A DNA stretch of 64,000 bases from an uncultured Planctomycetales bacterium (GTDB taxonomy: Bacteria > Planctomycetota > Planctomycetia > Isosphaerales > Isosphaeraceae): assembly GCA_903926465.1 (NCBI GenBank), contig CAIYJE010000079.1, positions 1 through 64,000 on the forward strand, given 5' to 3'. How positions within the stretch are numbered: the first letter of the stretch is position 1; each line of letters starts with the position of its first letter. The notes under the pieces are model-generated. The model saw nothing but the letters and a program-made list of their open reading frames with translations, searched no databases and had not been told where the DNA came from. Below, piece after piece: positions 24,464-34,265 of this stretch. The position numbers were made by a program, and so were the translations under genes.

Positions 24464-26701
24464 ATGGCTGCGGTCGACCCATATCGTTTGTGTCCTTGTG
24501 GTAGCGGTGAGAAGTACAAATGGTGCTGCCAGAAGATTGAAGCACAAGCCGACAAAGTTCAGAGATTGATCGATAACGGACAGCTCGATGGAGCTTTGAC
24601 CGTTTGCGACGAAGGGCTCAAAATTGACCCCTGCAATCCGCTCCTCTCCCTGAGGAAGGCTTTGGTCCTGGCCCACCGCAAAGACCTTGCAGCCGCTACG
24701 GAGATTGTGACCCAACTCCTGGCCAAGCATCCCACGCATCCAGGGGCCCTGGAATTCCAGTTAAGACTGGCCATTCTGGGTAATAATCCGTTCCTGGCAG
24801 TGGCCTTGCTCCAGGAAGCGCTGACCATTTTGCCCCAAGAAAATTGGTCAGCACTCGCGCACACCACCGAAGTTCTGGCCACGCAGTTGTTCCATGCCGG
24901 GCGAATTCCCGCGGCCATTGAACACCTGGCCCTGGCCATGGCGATCAACCCTGAGAATTCGGATTCAACGGCTTCCACCTTTCGAACCATTGAATCGAAC
25001 CCTGGTATCTCCCCCTGGCTCCGGAATCATTACAAGCTCCTGCCAGTTTCTGAAGGGCTAGATCCCTCCAAGGCCGAGCAATTCAATCAGGCTCGGAACT
25101 GGGCCGATCACGGTCTCTGGTCTGCCGCGGCAGCTTCGTTCGATACCCTTTCAACCGATTGCCCTGAAGCAGAACGCAACTTCGGCATTTGCTTGCTCTG
25201 GCTGGGTGACCATGAAGGGGCACTTGAAGCCTTGCGTCGGTACAGCAGCCGGGTGGGAGTTACACCCGATAGCGTTGATCTTGAGGCGCTTTGCCAGCTC
25301 ATTGCAGCGATCCCTGAAGAAGATCGCGTGGATATGCTGCAATGGATCTGGCCCATCCGAGATCGAAACGCCCTGCAAGCTTGGCTGACTTCGGAACCAC
25401 TGCTGCACGCCGAAGGGACCGAGCCGATTGACCCGGCCGATCCCAAGAGCCCCCAGGTCCAGGTTTACCTGCTGCTCAACAAGCCAGCGCCAAACAAAGA
25501 CGCGATCCAGAACCCAGACGATATCCCCGTGGTTCAAGGTCGCCTGCTGATTGGTCAAGAAATTGCCATCCTCGAAGCCTTTGACGATGGTCGGCTCGAC
25601 CGCCTGAGTGAGTGGTTCCGGGACCGGGCCGGGCCGGGCATCCCACCGGCTCACCCCAAAACCAAGCGGGTTGGCAGAGCCTCTCGCGTTGGGCTTGCGC
25701 TTCAGTCTGAGAAGCTTTTCCCAGAAGGAATTGCTCCGGCCAAGATGAAGCAGATCAACCACCTGGAAGCTGAAAAAATCATCCAGGAAATTTGGCCCAA
25801 CCTTTCCATGCCGGCGCTCGGTCAGCGAACTCCGCTTCAGGCGGCCAAGGATCCGGCGGCCAAGCTGAATCTACTGGCTGCGATCAGACTCCTGGAACAA
25901 GCCGGGCCGTCTGGTAAATTCGCGCTCGATACCAGGAGCTTGCGAGAGAAGCTTGGGCTTGAACCTGACCAGGAAATTGACCCGAACTCGGACATTGAGT
26001 CGGTTCACCTTTCCCGGCTGCAGACCATTCCCATTGAGAAGCTGGATGATCAAAGCCTGATCACGCTGTACACAATCAGTCATCGCTTCCAGTTAGTTCA
26101 TGTGCTGGAGCGTGCAGCCCAAGAACTGCTCAAACGCCCTGGATTGCTTGAACAAGAAACGCCCGGCATGCGGCTCATGATCTTTGCCGATCTGAGTAGT
26201 TTGGCCATGGCCAATGATGATACGGCCGGGGCTTTGGCCTGGCTGGACCGCGGACGCACTGAGGAACCAGCCGCCCACCGTCAGGCGAATGCCCTGAACT
26301 GGGATCTGCTCGAACTCCGGCACCGATCCGCCAGCCAGACGCCTGAAGAGTGGGTGCCGTACTTGGCTACAATCATGGAACGCTACCGAGAAGATCGGGA
26401 CGCGAGTTCCACCCTGCTCTCTGTACTTGTACAGATGCGTCTGGTGCAGGCCGTTCCCAGCCCGGATCGGCCCGGCGAAATGTACCTGGATACGCGTACC
26501 CTTCAGGCTGTACTCGCCAAGTATGGTCCCAGAATCACAACCGCTTCCGGAGAGCTCGGGGTTTCGGCCACCAAACCGAACATCTGGACCCCAGGGTCGG
26601 AAGCTGGCAAGCCTCAGGCTGGCGGGCTGTGGACCCCCGGAGCGGCACAGCCGGCAGCACCGGCTGGAGAGAAACCCAAGATTATCATCACTGGCCGCTG
26701 A
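24464..26701 (+). CDS. SEC-C zinc-motif protein with TPR repeats
   Basis: A 745-residue protein. The N-terminus is a SEC-C zinc motif, C10-x-C12-x8-C21-C22 (LCPCGSGEKYKWCCQK), as found at the end of SecA. TPR-like helices follow at about residues 30-190 (GQLDGALTVCDEGLKIDP, GRIPAAIEHLALAMAINP). A middle region holds MPALGQRTPLQAAKDPAAK, a motif often placed between TPRs and an antitoxin-like toxin-binding segment. More TPR-like helices follow, then a tail rich in P, G and A (TPGSEAGKPQAGGLWTPGA). The motif suggests a role near the translation or secretion machinery, but the function is unknown. AGGGAT lies upstream of the ATG. The next gene appears to be a paralogue. Confidence 0.75.
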   Translation: MAAVDPYRLCPCGSGEKYKWCCQKIEAQADKVQRLIDNGQLDGALTVCDEGLKIDPCNPLLSLRKALVLAHRKDLAAATEIVTQLLAKHPTHPGALEFQLRLAILGNNPFLAVALLQEALTILPQENWSALAHTTEVLATQLFHAGRIPAAIEHLALAMAINPENSDSTASTFRTIESNPGISPWLRNHYKLLPVSEGLDPSKAEQFNQARNWADHGLWSAAAASFDTLSTDCPEAERNFGICLLWLGDHEGALEALRRYSSRVGVTPDSVDLEALCQLIAAIPEEDRVDMLQWIWPIRDRNALQAWLTSEPLLHAEGTEPIDPADPKSPQVQVYLLLNKPAPNKDAIQNPDDIPVVQGRLLIGQEIAILEAFDDGRLDRLSEWFRDRAGPGIPPAHPKTKRVGRASRVGLALQSEKLFPEGIAPAKMKQINHLEAEKIIQEIWPNLSMPALGQRTPLQAAKDPAAKLNLLAAIRLLEQAGPSGKFALDTRSLREKLGLEPDQEIDPNSDIESVHLSRLQTIPIEKLDDQSLITLYTISHRFQLVHVLERAAQELLKRPGLLEQETPGMRLMIFADLSSLAMANDDTAGALAWLDRGRTEEPAAHRQANALNWDLLELRHRSASQTPEEWVPYLATIMERYREDRDASSTLLSVLVQMRLVQAVPSPDRPGEMYLDTRTLQAVLAKYGPRITTASGELGVSATKPNIWTPGSEAGKPQAGGLWTPGAAQPAAPAGEKPKIIITGR

Positions 26702-26755
26702 GATCCTTCTCAACCGGCGTTCCGGGTTTCGAACCTGTTCACTGGCAAACCCACA

Positions 26756-28510
26756 ATGTCTGAAATTCTCGAGCCCACGTCAGCCCTGGACTGCGTACAG
26801 GCTGGCTGGGTCCATTTACACCAGCAGCGCCCACTTGCCGCGTGGGCCTGCTGGCAACGCGCACTCCGCATTGAACCCGGTTTTCCGAGTGCCAAGGCCG
26901 CGCTCGACCGGCTCTTACTTTCACCTGAACTGCCGCTGGTGGCCCGAACCGAGTATCGGTTTCTGTCACCACAAACGGAGGTTCGACGTGAGCGCTGGAG
27001 TAGGGCGATGTCGGTGGGGGATCTGAGTCAGATCGCCCAGGCTGAACGCGTTTTCCGGGGTCTGGCTGATGCCGATCCAGATGATGTGGATGCCCGCATG
27101 AACCAGGCGCTCTGCCTGGCATGGCTTGGTCAAAATGTCGATTCAATCCAAGCATTCCTGGAAGCAACCCGAGCAACCGACCGAAACCAGGAACTCAAAG
27201 ACCTTGGCATTCAGGCCTGCACCCTGGTGGAACTGTTGAGGCAGGGGGGCGGGGCTGAGCAACTTTCCGACGAGTTAACAAATAGTCTGATTATTGAATG
27301 GACCCAGCCTGAGCCCGAACTGATCGCAATGCTGGCACGCCTGGGCCCGGTGCGAGCGGTGGCCGCAACACCCACGGCATTACCCGGGTTGCAAGCCGTC
27401 ACGGAATGGTTCACCGGCGAATGGCTCGATCGGCCAATGCCGACCGCATCTCCAACGCTCGACCTGAACGCTCTCCCGCGCATCCGCGCCAGCTTGCTAG
27501 TGGGACAGGGCCAGGCCAGATTCTCAATCCCCAGCTCCGATCCCAGAGAAATGCTTCGCCTGGAGCGAATTCTTGAGTGCATCCTGGGAAGTGCGTTCGT
27601 CGTTCTAGACCGCCAAGCTCGGCCTCGCCCCATTGCCCTGATGGATGCCGACCTGTGGCGGATCCGAGTGCCGGCGGACCTCGATCAAGAAACCCGCCCT
27701 CGATTATTTCGAGAGTGGGCCGAACGCTATTATGAAAACATCTGGATCTCTACCCCCAAACGCGCACTCAATAGCCAAGACCTGGCTGCACTCACGCCTG
27801 GCCAGGCGGCAGCAATTCCCCACGATTCCGATTCCAGCTTGCGCACCCGGCTGGAAGGCTTGATTGCGTTCCGAGAACAGCTCAGCCTTCGCCCCTCCAT
27901 GAGCCATCTTTATCAGGGCTATCCGTTTGATCGACTCCGGCGCCGGCTGGGCTTACCCCTCGTGGATCCCAGCCTGATCGATGAGGGGGATCTCTCTTGC
28001 ATGAGCCCCTCGGAAGCCGACGAACTTGACCTGCTCGAACTCGACCCAGCGGAACTGGCGCTGGTCCTTTCCGGACCGCTCACCAGTTCCACCCAAGCGC
28101 GGATCGTCGGTCAGTTGATTGCGGAGGACCCTCGGCTGCTCTTGAGCCTGGATTTTCCAAACCTGGCGGCGGCTGCGCTCACGCTGGCAAACCAGCCGGT
28201 GGAGCTGCTGACCGCGCTCCAATCAACAGCCACAGACTCGGACGAGACTTCCAAGCTAGAGCTTCTGGAGGCACTGCTGTCTGTGCTTCAGGTGGACCCC
28301 GAGCTTCGCCCAGGGACAAATTTCCCGCTTCCAGGCCAAGCCGACTTCACGGACCCAGGTGTGCTGCCCAGAACTTGCCACTTACTGGAACGTGCGGGAG
28401 CGTTCTTGGCGGCTCAACAACTCGAAGAACACGGCATCCAGCTGGCCCTTGCGGCATCTCGCCCCTGGCCGATGATCGACCCTCAACCCCCTGTAATCGC
28501 CGATGAGTGA
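26756..28510 (+). CDS. TPR-type protein, divergent paralogue of the upstream SEC-C protein
   Basis: A 584-residue protein with TPR-like helices at the N-terminus ([42 protein letters not shown]). Its middle part parallels the upstream protein: a strand [13 protein letters not shown] matches [29 protein letters not shown] and [11 protein letters not shown] correspond in order to KLNLLAAIRLLEQAG and SLREKLGLEPD. It lacks the SEC-C motif. It lies 54 bases after the first gene and overlaps hisI by eight bases, so all three are probably one operon. Function unknown. Confidence 0.7.
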   Translation: MSEILEPTSALDCVQAGWVHLHQQRPLAAWACWQRALRIEPGFPSAKAALDRLLLSPELPLVARTEYRFLSPQTEVRRERWSRAMSVGDLSQIAQAERVFRGLADADPDDVDARMNQALCLAWLGQNVDSIQAFLEATRATDRNQELKDLGIQACTLVELLRQGGGAEQLSDELTNSLIIEWTQPEPELIAMLARLGPVRAVAATPTALPGLQAVTEWFTGEWLDRPMPTASPTLDLNALPRIRASLLVGQGQARFSIPSSDPREMLRLERILECILGSAFVVLDRQARPRPIALMDADLWRIRVPADLDQETRPRLFREWAERYYENIWISTPKRALNSQDLAALTPGQAAAIPHDSDSSLRTRLEGLIAFREQLSLRPSMSHLYQGYPFDRLRRRLGLPLVDPSLIDEGDLSCMSPSEADELDLLELDPAELALVLSGPLTSSTQARIVGQLIAEDPRLLLSLDFPNLAAAALTLANQPVELLTALQSTATDSDETSKLELLEALLSVLQVDPELRPGTNFPLPGQADFTDPGVLPRTCHLLERAGAFLAAQQLEEHGIQLALAASRPWPMIDPQPPVIADE

Positions 28511-28919
28511 CAAACCTCCGCTTCCGGCCGAAACCGATCTCTACACCATGCTTCGCTGGACGGCGGACGGATTGATCCCTGCGATTGTCCAGGACCACGG
28601 CACCGGCGAAGTTCTGATGATGGCCTGGATGAATCAGGAGGCTCTGACCACCACCCTGAAAACCAACCAGACCCACTTCTATTCACGCTCACGCGGCCGG
28701 CTCTGGCACAAAGGGGGCACCTCGGGGCACACCCAGCGCGTGCTTGAGATCCGGATTGATTGCGATGCCGACGTTCTACTAATTCTCGTCGACCAAGAAG
28801 GCGGAGCCTGTCACGAAGGTTATCGCTCTTGCTTCTTCCGAGTTGTGAACCCAGACGGAAGCTTGCAAATTCGTGAGCACCGCGTGTTCGCCCCTGAAAA
28901 AGTCTACGGCAAGTCCTGA
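28503..28919 (+). CDS. hisI: Phosphoribosyl-AMP cyclohydrolase
   Basis: A 138-residue monofunctional HisI, the third step of histidine synthesis (opens the adenine ring of PR-AMP). The family motifs are all present: [32 protein letters not shown], the metal-binding DCDAD and [16 protein letters not shown], which carries the zinc cysteines. There is no C-terminal HisE domain. Its ATG lies inside the end of the upstream gene, which suggests coupled translation with a protein of unknown function rather than with other his genes. Confidence 0.96.
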   Translation: MSDKPPLPAETDLYTMLRWTADGLIPAIVQDHGTGEVLMMAWMNQEALTTTLKTNQTHFYSRSRGRLWHKGGTSGHTQRVLEIRIDCDADVLLILVDQEGGACHEGYRSCFFRVVNPDGSLQIREHRVFAPEKVYGKS

Positions 28920-29049
28920 GCCCAGCCACTGAAGGAATACTCTCCACTCAGCGAATGGATGAGCGTTCGCGGAAGATCGTGAGCGGGTCGGGACCGGACA
29001 AGCTGCCAGCAAGCTGCGAATCTGGCGGCTCTACTTCCCCCAGGCGAAC

Positions 29050-29655
29050 TCAGGCAACTTCGAGCTTGGCAAGCGCGGTCAGGCAATCTGAGACCAGTTG
29101 CCTCAAGGCCAGGTCTGCATCGGATCCCTGACCCAAGATCGTAATCGAATGACGCGTGTGGGCCAGCCAGACCGCCCGGTCTGCATGGAACAGACTCCAG
29201 ATATCAACACCGCTGGCAAGGTCGCTCTGCATGCTGATCAGGTTATGAAGCTTGTCGGCCAGCACAATCGCCCGAACCTGACGCCCAGCATGCTCTAGCA
29301 ATTCTAGATGCGACCGCTTTCGGTCGTGCCATGATCGTTTCCATCCCTCGGCATCCAGCTTCTGCTCTGAACAGGCACCGACCAGGTCACAGACCTCTGC
29401 GCCAAACTCCAGCTCCAGATCGTCGAGCGTGGCCGACGTATCCTCCACCGTGTCATGCAGCAACGCCGCCATGAGCGTGGTCTGATCAAAGCCAAGCCGG
29501 GCCAGTATCAAGGCCACAGTCATGGGATGCGTGAGGTATGGTGTGCGGCTTCCCTTCCGCACTTGTTCACCATGCCACGATGCCGACCGCCTGATCGCAC
29601 GCTCAAGTTCTAGTGAATAAAGCGCACCTGACGCACAACCAAAAGAGTCAGGCAT
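29050..29655 (-). CDS. HD-domain (p)ppGpp-hydrolase-like protein (RSH / small alarmone hydrolase type)
   Basis: A 201-residue stand-alone HD domain resembling the hydrolase half of RelA/SpoT. Metal ligands are visible: the histidine of [12 protein letters not shown], the HD pair in [12 protein letters not shown] with the ED that activates water, and the aspartate of [10 protein letters not shown]. There is no synthetase, TGS or ACT domain, so it is a small alarmone hydrolase or a related nucleotide phosphohydrolase. The ATG at 29655 is one of two weak starts (the other is a TTG at 29685). It shares strand with the alpha/beta hydrolase upstream, 60 bases away. Confidence 0.8.
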   Translation of the reverse strand: MPDSFGCASGALYSLELERAIRRSASWHGEQVRKGSRTPYLTHPMTVALILARLGFDQTTLMAALLHDTVEDTSATLDDLELEFGAEVCDLVGACSEQKLDAEGWKRSWHDRKRSHLELLEHAGRQVRAIVLADKLHNLISMQSDLASGVDIWSLFHADRAVWLAHTRHSITILGQGSDADLALRQLVSDCLTALAKLEVA

Positions 29656-29715
29656 CTCATCCACACCAGAACAGGCTCGGTTCAAACGGATCAGACTTCA
29701 CAAACCGATCACCGC

Positions 29716-30576
29716 TTAGCTCGCAAGCGCTAGCGAGCCCTTCATCCATCGTGCGAACGTGCGACCCACCTCGGTCCGGTGCGTCAGGAAGCCAATGTGC
29801 CCAGCCCCTTCCAGCGAACTGAACGTGGCCCCAGAGATCGACTCGGAGAGCGATCGCTGGCGGGCAGGGGGAACGATCATGTCTTTGGAGCCCGCAAGGA
29901 TCAGTGTGGGGACATCAATCGCATGCAACCGCGAAGAGACATCAAACTTTTCCAAAGCGTGCAGACGCCGGGCCATCACCCCCTGATCGGTCTCCCAGCA
30001 CCGGTCGACCACAAATCTGGAGAGCGGACCGGGATCAGGTCGGCAGCCATGAAGCAAGTTAAAGAACTGATTCAAGAACGGGTTGTCAGAGGGTAAAGCG
30101 AATCGCTCCAAAACCCGGCGTGCAATGGTGGCCCCCAGGCCGCCCCGAAACCGTGCCTCAGCCCCCATCAAGGCAAGACGCCCGATCACGCGGGGATACC
30201 GAATCGCAAGATCCAGGGCCACCGCGCCACCAAACGAAACTCCGAAAACGGTCGGTCGCTCCAGACCGAGCCGATTGATCAGGCTATGCAAAGAAGTGGC
30301 GTGATCATGAGGACTGTCATCCAGCACCGGTGAGGCACCGCCCCGATCACCTTCCAGCCCCACCAGAATCACTTCATGACGCGCGGCCAGCCGACGGGCC
30401 AGCGGCACCAGCAATCGCCAACCACCGGCAAGCCCTGGCACCAGCACCACAGGCTCACCATGCCCCATTCGAACCACCTCAACCGGACCTACCTGGCTCA
30501 TCTGTGGCGTGTACAGAGCATCGACACCAAGTTCACCCAAAGCCCATTCAGTACGCCGCCGGGTCGAAATCCGCAT
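29716..30576 (-). CDS. Alpha/beta hydrolase
   Basis: A 286-residue alpha/beta-hydrolase-fold protein. Visible are the oxyanion region VVLVPGLAGGWRLL, the nucleophile elbow GVSFGGAVAL (serine), the acidic strand PTLILAGSKDMIVPP (aspartate) and the catalytic histidine in EGAGHIGFL. The catalytic triad is complete, and the substrate is not deducible. The ATG at 30576 was chosen because GGAG lies seven bases upstream. Confidence 0.85.
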   Translation of the reverse strand: MRISTRRRTEWALGELGVDALYTPQMSQVGPVEVVRMGHGEPVVLVPGLAGGWRLLVPLARRLAARHEVILVGLEGDRGGASPVLDDSPHDHATSLHSLINRLGLERPTVFGVSFGGAVALDLAIRYPRVIGRLALMGAEARFRGGLGATIARRVLERFALPSDNPFLNQFFNLLHGCRPDPGPLSRFVVDRCWETDQGVMARRLHALEKFDVSSRLHAIDVPTLILAGSKDMIVPPARQRSLSESISGATFSSLEGAGHIGFLTHRTEVGRTFARWMKGSLALAS

Positions 30577-31094
30577 GTTGAAACTCCATCGCCGGCTCAT
30601 TCGAAGGTGCGCGATAACTCGTCAGGTGCAAAGCATGATTACGTCTGTAATGCACTTGGTATTCCACATCAAAAGTCGTGAGGCATTTTGTGGCATTGAA
30701 TAACCTCCAATTCAGACTCAATCCGGGACTTCCAGCTACCACTCCTATTTCCATAACCAATGACTCAGATTATGGTTCGACCAATTCTTGCAGAGCTCAT
30801 TGGGTCAGTCATTGGAATTTTCATTTTTTCAAAACTACCAATTTAAGGCCAGAACAAGCCAGCCGGACATCTTTTCCATTCCACCCAAACACCCCACCCC
30901 GTTACCTAAAACACAACTGACGAACACTTGCCGGATGACAGAAACCAAGCGCCGAATTGTCGATATTTCGGCGCCGTCAACAAACTAACGAGATTTGAGC
31001 GCCAGCCTGTTTACCATCACCACTCCAGATCTTACTCTGGGAGGCACGGCCTTCGACACTTGGATCGCAAGGCCGCCACCATGAGTTTCATCGC
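30577..31094. other. Divergent intergenic region, AT-richer than its surroundings
   Basis: About 520 bases between the alpha/beta hydrolase start and the sigma-54 activator start. The middle part (about 30700-30960) is clearly richer in A and T than neighbouring genes. No convincing gene is present. I looked for a -24/-12 sigma-54 promoter (TGGCAC-N5-TTGC) and found none with correct spacing. Confidence 0.5.
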
Positions 31095-34000
31095 GTGAGT
31101 TCTGATCGCAATCGGATGATTGAGAGTGGCCGCCGGGGAACCGGTGGGCCGGCCCCTTTGTTATCGGTGGGCGTGCCCAGCGTGGCGGTTGTGCTGTACT
31201 CACTGGCGGTTCTCTGGTTTGTGGCCACCACCGGAGATACGGGCATCCGCTGCGTGTTTGGCCCCAGGGTCAGAGAGCTTGCCAGCGCCAACTGGAGCGC
31301 TGAGCCGCAGCCGGTTGCCCGCGATATGCTGGGAAACAGTGATCCTGGCGAATGGGCAGGGGGGCCGCCCCACGCCGGCAAAGACGGTGATCTGCTGACG
31401 ATGATCGGCGGATTTCCGATTGAGAACTATAACGATGTGATCCGCTCTGCCAGGCATGTGCGCAACCGCCTGGGTGATTACGTGGAGGTGCGTTGGGTTG
31501 GATCAGACGGGCCTGCCTACGGCCATGTGAAGGTTGCCAAGCCGCCGCTTAGCAGCTATCTCTGGTCCGTGGTCTGGTTCATCCAGGAAATGATCATGTG
31601 CGCCATTGGTGCGCGCGTGCTCTGGCGCCGGCCACGAGACATTTCGGCCCGGGTCTTCTTTGCCGTGTGCGTGGTCACGGTGGTTGCGTATATCGGCGGA
31701 TATCACTGGTCCCAGATTGCCGCCGAGCCTTGGCTCATCTTCCCATTTGCGGCCGTAGTGGTGTTTGTTCCGATCGTCAGCCTGCACTTCTACCTGATCT
31801 TCCCCCGCCCACTGCCGATCTACCAGAATCACCAGCGTCTGCTGTTGCTTGTGCTGTACGGCATTCCCAGCCTGACGGCCGCAACGCTCTGGCTAAGCAT
31901 GAGCTGGTCCCGCTGGGGACACGACGACCGCCAGGTTGAGATTGCGATGCATGCCCTGCGTGCGGTCTCTTTGGGCTACATCATCCTGGCGGTGGTCACC
32001 TTCGGGCTTTGCCTGTTCTGTCTCTGGTACAGCTACCAGAAGGCCCGCATTTCTTCAGAGCGAGATCAGGTCCGCTGGCTGCTGATCGCTTCCATTCTCT
32101 CAATTCCACCCATCGGCTGGCTGATCTGGGATGCCTGCATTGATCCGGCACGACTGGGCATGTCTTCGCGTTCCGCCTGGCCCATGTCGGTGGTCTCTCT
32201 GTTTTATACGGTGGCGTATGCCTTCAGTATCACCCGTTACAAGCTCATGCAGGCCGAGGTCTTGCTGAACCGTAGCGTGATGTACGTGATGATGAGCATG
32301 GCGGCCGGGCTGCTTTATTCCGCGGGTTTGGTTCTCGGTGCGCTTTTGATTGGTGAGCGGTTGCTGGGCAACCAGGCTTCACTCGGCACGGTGGTGGCCT
32401 GTGTGACGGCCATCATTCTGCTGATCTCGTCTGGGGCGGCTAAAAATCGTTTCCAGACCGCCATCGATCGCCGGTTCTATCGCGAGAAGTACAAATTTGA
32501 CCAGGCCATGAAGAAGATGAGCGTGGCCGTGGATAGTTTGGTGGACCGTCAGCTTCTGGGTCAACGGTTGCTGGAGGCTGCGTGCGAGGTTCTACACGCC
32601 GAGTGGGGAACCTTGTACCTGCTAGACTCTGACCACGCCGACTTCCGCCTGGCGGCATGTCGTGGCCCCCAGCCCGATGAACTAACCCTGACTCCAGACA
32701 ATCCGCTGGTGACCAGGCTGGGCGCATTGCGCTCGCCGCTCAAGGTGCCACACGCCATGTCGCTGGTTTCCGCATCTGACCCGGCCACCGATGCCATGAT
32801 CAGGCTTGGCGGTGAGGTTGCCACCCCGCTCGAAGCGCAAGACGAACTGGCAGGGGTGCTGCTGCTGGGCCCGAAGCGTAGCGGAATGCCTTACGAGAAA
32901 GAAGAACTGGCGTTCCTGGGGGCCCTGGGATCGGTTGCCACCTTGGCGCTTCGCTCTGCCGGCACCCAGCAAACCCTGGAACGGCTCAACCGGGATCTGC
33001 GTGAGAAGGTTGAGAAAATTGCCGAACAGCAGCGGCGAATCATTTTCTTGCAGCAAGAGCTAAGCACCCAACGCCTACCCGCCCGCCGCACAATTTCCGA
33101 GCCGGTACCCAGCCTGCCCCCAACCACCACAGATGAGACGCTGCTTGCCACCGACTCACTGGTGCAAACCCCGGTCATTGATCAGGGGCCGTTCTCCATC
33201 ATGAAGGGATCTGGACCCGCTGTGCGTGAGGTCATTCAGATGGCACGCAAGGTGGCCGCCAGTCCTGCCGCGGTTCTGGTTCGTGGAGAGAGCGGCACCG
33301 GCAAAGAACTGCTGGCCGAAGCCATTCACAACACAAGTCCTCGTTCCACAAAGCCGTTCGTCAAGGTCCATTGCGCGGCCCTTTCTCAATCGTTGCTAGA
33401 AAGCGAACTGTTCGGACACGTCAAAGGGGCGTTTACCGACGCCCGTTCGGATCGTATCGGGCGGTTTCAGCAAGCGGACGGCGGCACCATTTTTCTTGAT
33501 GAAATTGGCGATATCAATCTCGAAGTTCAGACCAAGCTGCTGCGTGTACTTCAGGAAAAGTCGTTTGAACGGGTTGGTAGCTCTCAGACCATTCGTGTCG
33601 ATGTGCGCGTGATCGCCGCCACGCATCAAAATCTTGAAGCGCTCATGAAAGCCTCCAAGTTCCGTGAGGATCTCTATTACCGACTGAACGTGATCACGCT
33701 TAAAACACCAGCGCTCCGCGAACGTCCTGAAGATATGTTCGAGCTATCTCTGCACTTCTTGATGAACTATTCACGGAGCCTTGGTAAAGAGGTCTCGTCC
33801 ATCGAGGATGACGCCGTGGAAGCGATTCTGCGATACGACTGGCCGGGCAATATCCGCGAACTACAGAATGCAATCGAACGCGCGGTTGTGCTTTGTGAAG
33901 GGAACTCGCTGCGCCTTGATGACCTTCCGGCCGAGATCCGATCTGGCACCGATCGCAACGGCCGAACCACACGGCCTACCCTCGGTTCCACCCGATCGAA

Positions 34001-34253
34001 CGCCGTAAGAACGCGAACCAAGGCCGCCGGCCTGGCGGTTCTGAGCCCACCGCGAACCACCCAGCGCACAGGCGTCGAGGAACCGATCTCCAGCACCAGC
34101 GATCCCCTGGATCTCGAACTGCTGGCCTATGAGCGGCAGCGATTGCTGGACGCCCTGGCCGATACCAGCGGCAACAAGAGCGAGGCCGCAAGATTGCTCG
34201 GCATGCCCAGGAGCACCTTCTTCAGCCGATTGCGCAAACATGGGCTCGCCTGA
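31095..34253 (+). CDS. Membrane-bound sigma-54-dependent transcriptional activator (TM/PDZ-like/GAF/AAA+/HTH)
   Basis: A 1052-residue protein. A membrane helix (about 25-45) is followed by an extracytoplasmic PDZ-like segment (GDLLTMIGGFPIENYNDVI). Seven or eight more membrane helices (about 155-450) resemble the sensor region of ComP-like kinases (AFSITRYKLMQAEVLLNRSV). A GAF domain (about 475-625), a short coiled coil and the AAA+ domain (about 695-930) follow: Walker A GESGTGKE, GAFTDA in place of GAFTGA, and Walker B TIFLDEIGD. The C-terminal Fis-type helix-turn-helix is LLGMPRSTFFSRLRKHG. It should convert an envelope signal into activation of RNA polymerase carrying sigma-54. The start is GTG; an ATG seven codons later is an alternative. 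Confidence 0.88.
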   Translation: MSSDRNRMIESGRRGTGGPAPLLSVGVPSVAVVLYSLAVLWFVATTGDTGIRCVFGPRVRELASANWSAEPQPVARDMLGNSDPGEWAGGPPHAGKDGDLLTMIGGFPIENYNDVIRSARHVRNRLGDYVEVRWVGSDGPAYGHVKVAKPPLSSYLWSVVWFIQEMIMCAIGARVLWRRPRDISARVFFAVCVVTVVAYIGGYHWSQIAAEPWLIFPFAAVVVFVPIVSLHFYLIFPRPLPIYQNHQRLLLLVLYGIPSLTAATLWLSMSWSRWGHDDRQVEIAMHALRAVSLGYIILAVVTFGLCLFCLWYSYQKARISSERDQVRWLLIASILSIPPIGWLIWDACIDPARLGMSSRSAWPMSVVSLFYTVAYAFSITRYKLMQAEVLLNRSVMYVMMSMAAGLLYSAGLVLGALLIGERLLGNQASLGTVVACVTAIILLISSGAAKNRFQTAIDRRFYREKYKFDQAMKKMSVAVDSLVDRQLLGQRLLEAACEVLHAEWGTLYLLDSDHADFRLAACRGPQPDELTLTPDNPLVTRLGALRSPLKVPHAMSLVSASDPATDAMIRLGGEVATPLEAQDELAGVLLLGPKRSGMPYEKEELAFLGALGSVATLALRSAGTQQTLERLNRDLREKVEKIAEQQRRIIFLQQELSTQRLPARRTISEPVPSLPPTTTDETLLATDSLVQTPVIDQGPFSIMKGSGPAVREVIQMARKVAASPAAVLVRGESGTGKELLAEAIHNTSPRSTKPFVKVHCAALSQSLLESELFGHVKGAFTDARSDRIGRFQQADGGTIFLDEIGDINLEVQTKLLRVLQEKSFERVGSSQTIRVDVRVIAATHQNLEALMKASKFREDLYYRLNVITLKTPALRERPEDMFELSLHFLMNYSRSLGKEVSSIEDDAVEAILRYDWPGNIRELQNAIERAVVLCEGNSLRLDDLPAEIRSGTDRNGRTTRPTLGSTRSNAVRTRTKAAGLAVLSPPRTTQRTGVEEPISSTSDPLDLELLAYERQRLLDALADTSGNKSEAARLLGMPRSTFFSRLRKHGLA

Positions 34254-34265
34254 TCCAGTCCTTCC

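Noticed and set aside
30577-31094. Sigma-54 promoter upstream of the sigma-54 activator
   Set aside because: No GG-N10-GC element with correct spacing was seen; TGGCATTGAATAACC near 30690 and TGGTTCG...TTGC near 30774 both fail.
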